Of a DNA stretch of 64,000 nucleotides, positions 23,078 through 31,664 are shown piece by piece. Position numbers and translations under genes: made by a program. The DNA comes from Thermomicrobiales bacterium. Lineage in GTDB: Bacteria > Chloroflexota > Chloroflexia > Thermomicrobiales > CADCWN01. Every line of letters begins with the position of its first letter. The stretch's first letter is position 1. The notes under the pieces were generated by a model. It was not told the DNA's origin, did no database searches, and worked only from the letters and a program-made list of their open reading frames with translations. The stretch lies in contig JAUJMV010000012.1 of the NCBI GenBank assembly GCA_030446685.1, positions 86,631 to 150,630 of the forward strand, read 5' to 3'.

Positions 23078-24941
23078 TTGCTACAGGTAGAACCGCAGGA
23101 GCTGCACGGCTACGCGCGCAAGGGTTACGAAGAGGAAGTCACCGATAATCTGGAGGATCTGTTCGCCGCCCTGCCGCCCCACCTGGTGGCGCGGTTGCGC
23201 ACCACCGACAACCGCGCGCTGCTGGAGCTGGTCCTGGACCTCGGCCGCAAGCCGGAGGCCCGCTTCGCGGGGACCGAGCTGGTCCTCGACGAGCAGGACG
23301 TGACGCGCGCCGACCTGGAGTACGTCGCCGGGCGGATCGGCCACTTCGGGGAGGACAACCGCGCCGGGATCGAGCGGACGCTGCACCGCATCTCGGCGAT
23401 CCGCAACCGCTCCGGCGCCATCGTCGGCCTGACCTGCCGGATCGGGCGCGCCGTCTACGGCACGATCGCGATCATCCAGGACCTGGTCGAGTCGGGCGAG
23501 AGCATCCTGATCCTCGGGCGCCCCGGCGTCGGCAAGACGACGATCCTGCGCGAGACGGCGCGGGTGCTGGCCGACGCGCTGCGCAAGCGGGTGGTGATCG
23601 TCGACACCTCCAACGAGATCGCCGGGGACGGCGACATCCCGCACCCGGCGATCGGCCGGGCGCGGCGGATGCAGGTGCCGCGCCCGTCGGAGCAGCACGC
23701 GGTGATGATCGAGGCGGTGGAGAACCACATGCCGGAGGTGATCGTCATCGACGAGATCGGCACCGAGCTGGAGGCGCAGGCGGCGCGGACGATCGCCGAG
23801 CGCGGGGTGCAGTTGGTCGGCACGGCGCACGGCAACACGCTCGAGAACCTGATGCTCAACCCGACGCTGGCCGACCTGATCGGCGGCATCCAGTCGGTGA
23901 CCCTCTCCGACGAGGAGGCGCGGCGGCGCGGCACGCAGAAGTCGGTGCTGGAGCGCAAGGCGCCGCCGACCTTCACGGTGCTGGTGGAGATCCAGGACCG
24001 CGACCGGGTGGCGATCCACCGCGACATCGGGGCGGCGGTCGACGCCACGCTGCGCGGCAGCCCGCTGGCGACCGAGGCGCGCCAGCGCCGCGACGACGGC
24101 GGGATCGACGTGAGCCACCAGGAGAGCGACCCGCGCCCGCAGGACGGCGGGCGCGCGGGCGGGCGGCGGCGCGACGACCGCGCCCAGGCGCTCCCCGGCT
24201 TCGGCTTCGGCAACCGGCGGGCCGGGCGGGGGCCGAACCCCGCCGCGCCTCTGGGGACCGCGCCCCCGTCGCGCGGCCGGGAGGCGCCGGGCGCCCCGGC
24301 CGTGACCCTGCCGCCGGCGGCCGCGCTGGACGCCCCGGCGGCCGGCGCGGCCCCGGCTACGGATGCGCCCGACCCGCTGGCGCGGGGCGCGGGACCGCGT
24401 CCCGGCCGCTGCGGCTCTACCCGTTCGGCGTCAGCCGCAACCGGCTGGAGCAGGCGATCGCCCATCTCGGCGTCGCCGCGACGATCATCCGCGACCTGCG
24501 CGACGCCGACATGGTGATCACGCTGAAGAACTACTACCGCCGCCGCCCGCAGCAGTTGCAGGAGGCGGAGGCGCTCGGCAAGCCGGTCTACGTGCTGCGC
24601 AGCAATACCGGCACGCAGATGGAGACGGTCCTCGCCGGCGTCTTCGGCACGACGGCGCCGGCCGGGGCGCGGGAGGGCCAGTTCCCACCGCCGCGCCCGG
24701 CGCCGGTGACCCGATCGGGATCGACGACGAGCCGGAGGACGACGTGACGCACGCGCTCTTCGAGGCCGAGGTGGCGGTGAACGAGGTGATGGACTCGGCC
24801 CGGCCGATCGCCCTCACCCCGCAGAGTTCCTACATCCGCCGCCTCCAGCACCAGGTCGCCGAGCGGTACAACCTCAACTCGCGCAGCCGCGGCAAGGAAC
24901 CCTACCGGCGGGTCGAGATCCTGCCGGGGGGCGGCAGTAAT
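23078..24941 (+). CDS. AAA ATPase with C-terminal R3H single-stranded nucleic-acid-binding domain (frameshifted in the second half)
   Basis: Conserved Chloroflexota-type protein. N-terminus [20 protein letters not shown]; SpoIIIAA-like ATPase core with Walker [21 protein letters not shown], Walker [21 protein letters not shown] and [20 protein letters not shown]. After a Pro/Ala/Arg linker the protein continues in a second frame from about 24400 ([40 protein letters not shown]). From about 24715 it is in a third frame ([20 protein letters not shown], the R3H motif). The start is TTG 23078 with GAGGTG eight bases upstream. The probable stop at 24939-24941 also needs a one-base correction in a G run. 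Confidence 0.8.
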
Positions 24942-24942
24942 G

Positions 24943-25077
24943 CGGATTGCGGATTGCGGATTGCGGATTGCGGAATACGAGGCCCCCGAGGGGGCGTGGT
25001 GGGTACCGCGCACATGGGCGCTGCTGGCGGGCGGTTCGCCCCTACAACCCCAAATCCGCAATCCGCTCCCCGCAATC
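24943..25077. repeat. GCGGATT tandem repeat with inverted partner, between the R3H ATPase and tmk
   Basis: Left arm 24943-24976 is four and a half copies of GCGGATT. The right arm 25052-25077 has complementary AATCCGC units and ends at the tmk ATG. The spacer contains GGGCGGTTCGCCCCTAC, a half-copy of the element at 35811-35934. Confidence 0.8.
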
Positions 25078-25713
25078 ATGAGTTTCATCGTCTTCGAGGG
25101 GCCGGAGGGGGGCGGCAAGACGACGCAGGTGCGCGCCGCCGCCGCCGCGTTGCGGGCGCGGGGCGTGCCGCTGGCGGTGACGCGCGAGCCGGGCGGCACC
25201 GCTATCGGCGAGCAATTGCGCGCGGTTTTGCTCCAAACGTCCGCCTCTGCTATGCTGCCGCGGGCCGAGGCGCTGATCCTCTTCGCGGCGCGGGCGCAGC
25301 ATGTGCGGGAAGTGATCGCGCCGTCCCTGGCGCGCGGCGAGGTGGTGCTGTGCGATCGGTACGTCGGCGCGACCTATGCGTACCAGGGCTACGGGCGCGG
25401 GCTGCCGCTCGAGGAGTTGCGCGCGGTGCAGGCCTTCGCCGCCGGCGCGGTGGCGCCCGCGCTGACGATCCTGCTGGACCTGCCGGCCGAGCTCGGCCTG
25501 GCGCGGCGGGTCGCCGCCGGCGGGGTCAACCGGCTCGACGACGCCGGCCTCGACTTCCACCGCCGGGTGCGGGACGGCTACCTGGCCCTGGCGGCGGCGG
25601 ACCCGGGGGGGTGGGTGGTGATCGACGCGACGGCGGCGGTGGCGGCGGTGACGGGGCGCGTCCTGGCGGCCGTCGGCGCGCACCTGGGGCTGCATCTGGA
25701 ACGGAAGGACTGA
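25078..25713 (+). CDS. tmk: Thymidylate kinase
   Basis: Phosphorylates dTMP to dTDP; 211 residues. P-loop FEGPEGGGKTTQVRAAA (residues 5-21), the DR(Y/H) motif VVLCDRYVGATYAYQGYGRG and the lid region RVAAGGVNRLDDAGLDFHRR. The ATG at 25078 comes directly after a repeat arm, without a Shine-Dalgarno, so translation may depend on the leader structure or on coupling. The thyX gene that makes its substrate lies 3.7 kb upstream on the other strand; darA follows downstream. Confidence 0.95.
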   Translation: MSFIVFEGPEGGGKTTQVRAAAAALRARGVPLAVTREPGGTAIGEQLRAVLLQTSASAMLPRAEALILFAARAQHVREVIAPSLARGEVVLCDRYVGATYAYQGYGRGLPLEELRAVQAFAAGAVAPALTILLDLPAELGLARRVAAGGVNRLDDAGLDFHRRVRDGYLALAAADPGGWVVIDATAAVAAVTGRVLAAVGAHLGLHLERKD

Positions 25714-25717
25714 TTCC

Positions 25718-25846
25718 CGAGTCCTAGACTTTGAATGCTGAGTCCTGAGTGCCGAGCAAAGCCCGGGACTCGAGGCGCCGGGGAGCAGGTAATGAGATGC
25801 GGCGCTCGGCCAGCGCTGATTATTCAGGACTTAGGACCTAGCACTG
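25718..25846. repeat. GAGTCCT / TGAGTGC word repeat with inverted partner, between tmk and darA
   Basis: Left arm 25718-25756 contains GAGTCCTAGACTTTGAATG and TGAGTCCTGAGTGCCGAG. The right arm around 25826-25846 contains the complement-like CAGGACTTAGGACCTAGCACT. The arms are imperfect but share word content in inverted order. Confidence 0.65.
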
Positions 25847-25855
25847 GGGAGAGCG

Positions 25856-26221
25856 ATGAAGCTGGTTGTCGCCGTCGTGCAGGGGAAGGACGCCGAGGCG
25901 CTGCTCGATGCGCTGCGCGCGAACGGCTACCGCGCCACGCAGATCAACAGCTCCGGCGGCTTCCTGCGCGAGAACAACGTGACCGTGATGACCGGGGTCA
26001 ACGATGCCCAGGTGCCGGAGGTCTTCCGGCTGATCCGGGACAACTGCTACACCCGCACGCAATACGTCAACCCCCTGCTGCCGATCATGGAACCGGGCGA
26101 GTTCTACATGCCGAGCCCGGTCGAGGTGCAGGTCGGCGGCGCGACGGTCTTCGTCCTGCCGGTGGTCCGCTACGAGCGAATCCTGGCCCCGGCGGCGGGC
26201 GGGGTCGGCGCGGCGGAGTGA
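25856..26221 (+). CDS. darA: Cyclic-di-AMP receptor of the DarA/PstA family
   Basis: A 121-residue PII-like protein that binds c-di-AMP as a trimer. Family landmarks are MKLVVAVVQGKDAEALLDAL, YRATQINSSGGFLRENNVTV and the loop around REN, followed by TQYVNPLLPIMEPGEFYMPS and VQVGGATVFVLPV. The start follows GGGGAGAGCG. In Firmicutes darA also commonly follows tmk, so the pairing is conserved across phyla; the downstream target in Chloroflexota is not known. No diadenylate cyclase is in the window. Confidence 0.93.
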   Translation: MKLVVAVVQGKDAEALLDALRANGYRATQINSSGGFLRENNVTVMTGVNDAQVPEVFRLIRDNCYTRTQYVNPLLPIMEPGEFYMPSPVEVQVGGATVFVLPVVRYERILAPAAGGVGAAE

Positions 26222-26281
26222 TCGTCCACCGCTGACGCGCGAATCGGTGGCAGGCACACCAGGGATGCGGAGGGGGAACCG

Positions 26282-27241
26282 ATGTCGCTCGAAGGGCTGA
26301 TCGCGCGGGGCTTCCAGCTCCTGCTGGCGCTCACCGGGGCCTACACCGTGTCGCTCTGGTTCGCGCTGATCGTGTGGACCTTCCGCGACATCGAGTCGCG
26401 CAGCCGCAGCGTGATCGCGCAGATCTTCTCCACCCTGGTCGTCGTCCTCTTTTTCATCCCCGGCGTCCTGATCTACCTGATCCTCCGCCCCAGAGAGACC
26501 CTCGACGAGGCGTTCGGGCGCGCGCTCGAAGAGGAGTACCTGCTGCAGGACCTGGAAGACCTCAGCCTCTGCGCCACCTGCCACCGCCCGGTGCGCGACG
26601 ACTTCGTCGCCTGCCCGCACTGCTACACCGAACTGCGCCGGCCCTGCCCGGCCTGCGCCCGGCTGGTCGACATGGTCTGGGCGATCTGCCCTTACTGCAC
26701 CGCCGACCTGGCGGAGGACCCGGCCGACGGCGACGCGCAGGAGGCCCCGTGGGAGGAGCAGCGGCCCGCCCTGCTGCCCCACCCGCTCCGCGTGCTGCGC
26801 GAGCAGACCGAGGTGCGCGTCCGGCACTCGCTCGACTTCGGGCCGTCGGAGGCGCCCCGCTTGGCCGAGGGTGACGCGGCCCAGACTGCGCCGCTGCTGA
26901 CGCGCGAGACACGGGAGAGCGGCTCGTGGGCCGATGACACCGGCAAGCGCTCCTGGATCCTCACGCGCGCGCGCGAGGTCTTCGCCCCGCTCCTACCCAC
27001 CGACCCGCGGTCGCATACCGATGGGCGCGACGGCGCGAACGGGGGCCGTCGCACTGGCGCCGAACCCGACCATGACGGCCACGCACCGAACGGTCGCGCC
27101 ACGCGCGCGGCCTACCGCCGCGAGGACGAGGATCACCGCGCCGCGGCCGAGCCGGCCGTGGCGGCGCCGGTCGCGGCGGCGCCGGTCGCGGCGCCGCCCG
27201 CCGGCGGCGAGCAGGCCGGGCATCCCAGCGGCGAGCAGTAG
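26282..27241 (+). CDS. Membrane protein with cytoplasmic double zinc ribbon
   Basis: A 319-residue protein. Two membrane segments occur near the N-terminus (FQLLLALTGAYTVSLWFAL and FSTLVVVLFFIPGVLIYLIL). Next comes a double zinc ribbon with paired cysteines CATCHRP, CPHCYTEL, CPACARLV and CPYCTADL, and finally a long disordered Arg/Asp/Ala-rich tail ending in Pro/Ala repeats. The topology suggests a membrane-tethered cytosolic zinc ribbon. It follows darA by 60 bases on the same strand. Function unknown. Confidence 0.75.
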   Translation: MSLEGLIARGFQLLLALTGAYTVSLWFALIVWTFRDIESRSRSVIAQIFSTLVVVLFFIPGVLIYLILRPRETLDEAFGRALEEEYLLQDLEDLSLCATCHRPVRDDFVACPHCYTELRRPCPACARLVDMVWAICPYCTADLAEDPADGDAQEAPWEEQRPALLPHPLRVLREQTEVRVRHSLDFGPSEAPRLAEGDAAQTAPLLTRETRESGSWADDTGKRSWILTRAREVFAPLLPTDPRSHTDGRDGANGGRRTGAEPDHDGHAPNGRATRAAYRREDEDHRAAAEPAVAAPVAAAPVAAPPAGGEQAGHPSGEQ

Positions 27242-27469
27242 GGCCCCGCCGCTCCACGAGCTTCGCCTGCGGCCGCGAACACCACGCCCTTGTCGCTGGC
27301 AGGCCCGAACTCGTGAGCCTGACCCGCAAGTGGGCTTGTCTTCGCCGAGGGGCGCCCAGGCGCGGCCGGAGGGCGGACGAATGCGCAAATACTCCAGCCG
27401 GAGCCCGCATTGCGGCGGCGCGCGCCGGGTGGGCTGGAGCCTGCCACCCGCCGTGCGCGGGACCCGCGG

Positions 27470-28795
27470 TCAGTCGTGCCCGGGCGCCGGCGTCGGGTCG
27501 CGCGGGGCGGCGGACGCCGGCGTGGTGGGGAGGGTGGCGGTGGCGGCGGGGTGGGGCCGCAGCATCCACCAGACCCAGGCCAGCACGACGAGGTAGAGGG
27601 CGGTGTCGACGACGAAGATCGCCCGCAGGCTGGCGTACTTCGCGAGGAGGCCGGTCACCTGCGGGCTGACCGCGCCGCCGATCATCCCGATTCCCGCCAG
27701 CGTCCCGTAGGCGCCCATCTTCGCGCCCCCCGGCAAGGCCCGGCCCCCGATCGCGTAGGTCAGCGGCAGCGCCCCGCCGGCCAGCAGGCCGAGCAGCGTG
27801 CGGAAGATCAGCAGTTGCCACCACTGGCCGACGAAGGCGATCGGCAGGCAGCAGGCCGCCCCCGCGGCCAGCGAGCCGAGCAGCAGCGGGCGGGGCGCGA
27901 GGCGGCTGGAGAGCCGACCGGCGGCGACCGACGCGACGCTGCCGGCGATCGCGCCGAGCGTCAGCACCAGCCCGCTGATCGAGCCGATCAGCCCGGCCGG
28001 CGCGTTGAGCGTGCCGATGTAGAGCGGCAGGAGCGGGCCGAACGAGCGGTCGATGAACTGGATCGCGAAGATCGCCGCCAGCATGCCGACGAAGACCGGC
28101 ACGCGCAGCAGGGCGCGCAGCGGCAGGGCCGCCTCGCCCCCGCGCCGCCCCGGGCCGCCGGCCTGCTCGCGCTCCTCGTGGTAGCCGAAGGTGATCAGCA
28201 GGAAGCCGATCAGGCAGAGCGCCGAGGCGAGGAAGAAGGATGCCTTCAGGCCGGCCGCGTCGACGACGATCCCGCCGAGGAGCGGCGCGGCGATCCCGCT
28301 GGCGAGCTGCGTGGCCTGGATCAACCCGACCGCCTCGCCGACCCGGTCGCGCGGGGCGATCGTCGAGGCGAGCGCGACCGACATCGCGCTGAAGCCGCCG
28401 AAGACGCCGATCAGCAGGCGCAGGCCGAAGAGCTGGTAGACGTTGGTGACGAAGGCCATCGCCGCGATCAGGAAGACGAACGACAGCGCCGCGCGCTGCA
28501 TCACCGGCTTGCGCCCGTGCCGCTCGGCCCAACTCGACCAGAGCGGGGCGAGCAGCCCGGCGAGCAGCGGGCTGACGCCGAAGATCACGCCCGCCCAGAG
28601 GGCGGCGTCGCCGGGGTCGGTCACGCCGAGCTGCCTGATGTAGAGCGGCAGGAAGGGGATGACGAAGAAGAAGCCGGTGAAGAGGGTGAAGACCGCGACC
28701 ATCACGACGTAGAGGTTGCGCCGCCACTCCTCCTCGGGCGGCAACCGCCAGGGACGCCAGCGCGATACCTGCCCGGCCTGGCGCGCGTCCTGCAT
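27470..28795 (-). CDS. Major facilitator superfamily transporter
   Basis: A 441-residue, 12-helix exporter of the multidrug/sugar MFS type. The loop 2-3 signature is present as PLWSSWAERHGRKPVMQRAA, followed by LRLLIGVFGGFSAMSVALA. The second half starts with VFVGMLAAIFAIQFIDRSFG. ATG 28795 has an excellent GGGGAGGGGGAGG ribosome-binding site; the frame is open to 28906 but only through promoter DNA. It is divergent from the DUF2089 operon and shares an AT-rich palindromic operator candidate. The substrate is unknown; drug efflux is an inference. Confidence 0.88.
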   Translation of the reverse strand: MQDARQAGQVSRWRPWRLPPEEEWRRNLYVVMVAVFTLFTGFFFVIPFLPLYIRQLGVTDPGDAALWAGVIFGVSPLLAGLLAPLWSSWAERHGRKPVMQRAALSFVFLIAAMAFVTNVYQLFGLRLLIGVFGGFSAMSVALASTIAPRDRVGEAVGLIQATQLASGIAAPLLGGIVVDAAGLKASFFLASALCLIGFLLITFGYHEEREQAGGPGRRGGEAALPLRALLRVPVFVGMLAAIFAIQFIDRSFGPLLPLYIGTLNAPAGLIGSISGLVLTLGAIAGSVASVAAGRLSSRLAPRPLLLGSLAAGAACCLPIAFVGQWWQLLIFRTLLGLLAGGALPLTYAIGGRALPGGAKMGAYGTLAGIGMIGGAVSPQVTGLLAKYASLRAIFVVDTALYLVVLAWVWWMLRPHPAATATLPTTPASAAPRDPTPAPGHD

Positions 28796-28886
28796 CGGCC
28801 TCCCCCTCCCCTCGTCACCGCCCCATTCTAGCACAGCGCTCCACGGCGCCGCCCCCGCGCCCGGCGGAGCGGCGCGAGGGCCGGTC

Positions 28887-28916
28887 AATAAAATTAATAC
28901 ACACATTAATTTTATT
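28887..28916. promoter_or_regulatory. Perfect 12-base AT-rich inverted repeat (operator candidate)
   Basis: AATAAAATTAAT, spacer ACACAC, ATTAATTTTATT. It stands between the divergent MFS and DUF2089 genes and ends ten bases before the -35 of the rightward promoter. In this GC-rich DNA such an AT island is very unlikely by chance. It fits a dimeric repressor or activator site; the DUF2089 protein itself is a plausible ligand. Confidence 0.8.
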
Positions 28917-28926
28917 TTGGCGAGTA

Positions 28927-28954
28927 TTGACAGGGGCGGAATCCGTGGTATGCT
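28927..28954 (+). promoter_or_regulatory. Sigma-70-type promoter of the DUF2089 operon
   Basis: TTGACA (28927-28932), a 16-base spacer, TATGCT (28949-28954), about 50 bases before the GTG start at 29004. The palindrome at 28887-28916 lies immediately upstream. Confidence 0.8.
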
Positions 28955-29003
28955 GTGAGCAGGAGGTTGAGAAAATCAACGGAGCACTTAAGGAGATAGA
29001 GCG

Positions 29004-29417
29004 GTGAGCGCCGGCAAGCAGTACCAACTCCCCAATCAGTGCCCGGTCTGCGGCGGGCAGTTCGAGATCGTCCGCGTCGCCTGCACCAACTGCGCCACGG
29101 TGATGGAGGGGCATTTCAGCCAGGGACGCTTCGCCAACCTCAACCAGCAGCAGTGGCACTTCATCGAGACCTTCATCCGCTGCAAGGGCAAGATCAAGGA
29201 CGTCGAGGTCGCGCTCGACATCTCCTACCCCACCGTCGTCAGCCGGCTCAACGAGGTCGTGCGGGCGCTCGGGTTCGAGACGGGCGAGGACGCCGCGGAG
29301 ATGCGCCGCGTGACCGCCGCCGAGGAGAAGCGCCGCGAGGCGCTCGACCGGCTCGCCAGGGGCGAGATCAGCCCGAAGGACGCCCTGCGGCTGATGGGCG
29401 GCGCCGCGGCCGAGTAG
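29004..29417 (+). CDS. DUF2089 family zinc-ribbon / helix-turn-helix regulator
   Basis: A 137-residue cytoplasmic protein. The zinc ribbon has CPVCGGQ and CTNCATVMEGHF. Then come the family core FIETFIRCKGKIKDVEVALD, a helix-turn-helix YPTVVSRLNEVVRALGFE, and a C-terminal short SHOCT-like helix pair RLARGEISPKDALRLM. GTG 29004 follows AAGGAG at good spacing. It is the first gene of a rightward run (small protein, DUF2807, ABC exporter). DUF2089 proteins are little studied; a regulatory role is supported by the helix-turn-helix and position. Confidence 0.88.
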   Translation: MSAGKQYQLPNQCPVCGGQFEIVRVACTNCATVMEGHFSQGRFANLNQQQWHFIETFIRCKGKIKDVEVALDISYPTVVSRLNEVVRALGFETGEDAAEMRRVTAAEEKRREALDRLARGEISPKDALRLMGGAAAE

Positions 29418-29538
29418 CGGCGCCGACCCTGGGCCGGCGGCCGGGCCGCTCGGCGGGCAGGAAGTCAGGACGCCATAACCGGGCGCCGCGGCGGCGGCCG
29501 GTCGGAGAGACGCACCCTTTGCACGGGAGGTGACGGCG

Positions 29539-29739
29539 ATGCTGAGCCTGCACGAGCTTGACGCCCTGGCCCGCGAGCGGTATCGGACCCGGCTGGCGGA
29601 GGCCGACGCGCGGCGCGCTGTCGGCGCCATCCCCAGGGCGCCCGTCCGCGAGGCCCTCGCGGCGGTGCTGATCGCGATCGCCGTCCGGCTGGCGCCCGCC
29701 GCGCAAGCGGGCTACCGGCCTGCCCACCCGCGCCCCTGA
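29539..29739 (+). CDS. Small hypothetical protein (66 residues)
   Basis: Starts MLSLHELDALARERYRTRLA with a helical, charged N-terminal half. A hydrophobic stretch follows (EALAAVLIAIAVRLAPAA), possibly one membrane helix. GGGAGG stands nine bases before ATG 29539, which supports real translation. It lies between the DUF2089 and DUF2807 genes in the same direction. No known family. Confidence 0.6.
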   Translation: MLSLHELDALARERYRTRLAEADARRAVGAIPRAPVREALAAVLIAIAVRLAPAAQAGYRPAHPRP

Positions 29740-29790
29740 ACGCCGCCGCCCGCTTGCTCTTTGCCACTGATTACCCCCCAGGAGGTTCCC

Positions 29791-30450
29791 ATGCGCGGTT
29801 CAGGCAACGTCGTCAGCGAGACACGCGAGGTCGGCGGCTTCGACGGGGTCGCACTGGGCGGCATCGGGACGGCGATCCTCGCCCAGGGCGAGACCGAATC
29901 GCTGACCGTCGAGGCCGAGGACAACATCCTGCCCCACATCAAGGCCGTGGTCCGCGACGGCCGCTTGACGATCGGCTTCGAGAAGGATCTCTCCCCGTCG
30001 CCGCGCCCGACCGCGCCGATCCGCTTCCACATCGGCCTGCGCGACCTCCGCGCGGTGCGGCTCTCCGGGGCCGGCAAGGTCGAGGTCGGCCCGCTGCGGA
30101 CCGCGCGCCTGGAGGTCGCGGTCAGCGGCGCGGGCGGGATCACCCTCGAACGGCTCGCCGCCGAGGCCCTGACGGTCGGCATCTCCGGCGCGGGCCAGGT
30201 CCGGGTCGCGGGGGAGGCGGCGACCCAGGAGTTGACGATCACCGGCGCGGGCGAGTACCGCGCGGGCGAGCTGGCGACGCGCGAGGCCCGCGTGGCCATC
30301 AGCGGCGCGGGGAGCGCCAGGGTACGGGTCAGCGACGCGCTCAACGTGCGGATCACCGGCGCCGGCTCGGTCGAGTACGCGGGCAGCCCGCGGGTCAGCC
30401 AGCAGCTCACCGGGATCGGGCGGGTCCGCCAATTAGCGAGCGCCGGCTGA
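29791..30450 (+). CDS. DUF2807 (GIN-domain) beta-solenoid protein without signal peptide
   Basis: A 219-residue repeat protein made of SGAG/TGAG turns: VRLSGAGKVEVGPLRTARLE, VAVSGAGGITLERL, VGISGAGQVRVAGE, ITGAGEYRAGEL, ISGAGSARVRVSD and ITGAGSVEY. These are typical of the right-handed beta-helix of DUF2807. Most family members are exported; this one starts MRGSGNVVSETREVGGFDGV after a perfect AGGAGG and has neither signal peptide nor membrane segment, so it is predicted cytosolic. A partner role for the DUF2089 regulator or the ABC exporter is inferred from position only. Confidence 0.88.
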   Translation: MRGSGNVVSETREVGGFDGVALGGIGTAILAQGETESLTVEAEDNILPHIKAVVRDGRLTIGFEKDLSPSPRPTAPIRFHIGLRDLRAVRLSGAGKVEVGPLRTARLEVAVSGAGGITLERLAAEALTVGISGAGQVRVAGEAATQELTITGAGEYRAGELATREARVAISGAGSARVRVSDALNVRITGAGSVEYAGSPRVSQQLTGIGRVRQLASAG

Positions 30451-30611
30451 CCGGGCGTCCGGCGGCCACGCTATTGTCGATCCAGGTAGGCGGCCGCCCT
30501 GGTCGCACCGGCCCGCCGCCTGGCGCCCGAGGGCGTCGCCAGCGTCGCCCCGCGCAATGCTCCACTGACCACGACCACCGGCCACTGATCACTACCGGGA
30601 GGCGACGACTG

Positions 30612-31664
30612 ATGACGGACCAGGTCCGGCAGCACGTCCAAGGCGAGAGGCGGTGCGAGACGGATGATGAGGCGGACGGGGCGATCGCCGCCCGGCGGCT
30701 GCGCCGGGTCTACGAGCGGGGTGGCCGGCCCTTCCGCCCGAAGAAGCGCACGGTCGCCGTGGAGGAGATCTCCTTCACCGTGCCGCGCGGGACGATCTTC
30801 GGGCTGCTCGGGCCGAACGGCGCGGGGAAGACGACCACCATCAAGATGCTCTCGACCCTGCTGATCCCCACCAGCGGGACGGCCACGGTCGGCGGCTACG
30901 ATGTCGTGCGCGACGAGCGCCAGGTCCGGCGGCGGCTCGGCGTCGTCCTCGGGGGCGACCGCGGGCTCTACGCGAAGCTCTCCGCGCGCGACAATTTGAC
31001 CTATTTCGGCAACCTCTACGGCATGACGCGCGCGGCGATCGCGCGACGCACCGACGAACTGCTGGACCTGGTCAACCTCCGGGACCGCGCGGGGGAGCGG
31101 GTCGAGGGCTACTCGCGGGGGATGAAGCAGAGCCTCCACCTGGCGAAGGCGCTGCTCCACGACCCGCCGATCCTGATCCTCGACGAGCCGACGATCGGCC
31201 TCGACCCCGCCGCGGCGGTCGATCTGCGCCGGGCGGTGGCCGCGCTGGTCCCGGACCACACCGTCCTGCTGACGACCCACGACATGTACGAGGCCGACGC
31301 GCTCTGCCGCGAGATCGCGATCGTGGACCGGGGCCTGATCGTCGCGCAGGGGACGCCGACCGAGCTGAAGGCGCGCGTCGCCGGCGAGCGCCGGGTCGTC
31401 GTCGCGACCGGGCAGGCGCTCAATGGCCGCGCCGCGGCGATCGACGCGCAACTGGCCGTGCTCGACGGCGTGCGCGGGGTCAGCCAGGCGCTCGACGCGC
31501 GCGGCGGGACCGAGTTGACGATCCGCTGCGCCGACACCGCGCTCACGCTCGACGGGGCGCTGGCGATCCTGCGCGGCCACGGCGCGACGGTCAGCGGCGT
31601 CCGCATCGTCGAGCCGACGCTGGAGGACGCCTTCCTGGCGATCGCGGGGAGGACCTTCGAATGA
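30612..31664 (+). CDS. ABC-2-type exporter ATP-binding protein
   Basis: A 350-residue ATPase of the DrrA/antibiotic-efflux class. Walker A GPNGAGKTTTIKML (about residues 70-83), signature YSRGMKQSLHLAKALL, Walker B ILILDEPTIGLDPAAA, switch His TTHDMYEADALC and a C-terminal regulatory domain ending VEPTLEDAFLAIAGR. ATG 30612 follows GGGAGG. Its stop overlaps the next ATG (ATGA), so it is coupled to the permeases. A CCACTGA-word repeat lies in its leader at about 30565-30598. Confidence 0.92.
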   Translation: MTDQVRQHVQGERRCETDDEADGAIAARRLRRVYERGGRPFRPKKRTVAVEEISFTVPRGTIFGLLGPNGAGKTTTIKMLSTLLIPTSGTATVGGYDVVRDERQVRRRLGVVLGGDRGLYAKLSARDNLTYFGNLYGMTRAAIARRTDELLDLVNLRDRAGERVEGYSRGMKQSLHLAKALLHDPPILILDEPTIGLDPAAAVDLRRAVAALVPDHTVLLTTHDMYEADALCREIAIVDRGLIVAQGTPTELKARVAGERRVVVATGQALNGRAAAIDAQLAVLDGVRGVSQALDARGGTELTIRCADTALTLDGALAILRGHGATVSGVRIVEPTLEDAFLAIAGRTFE

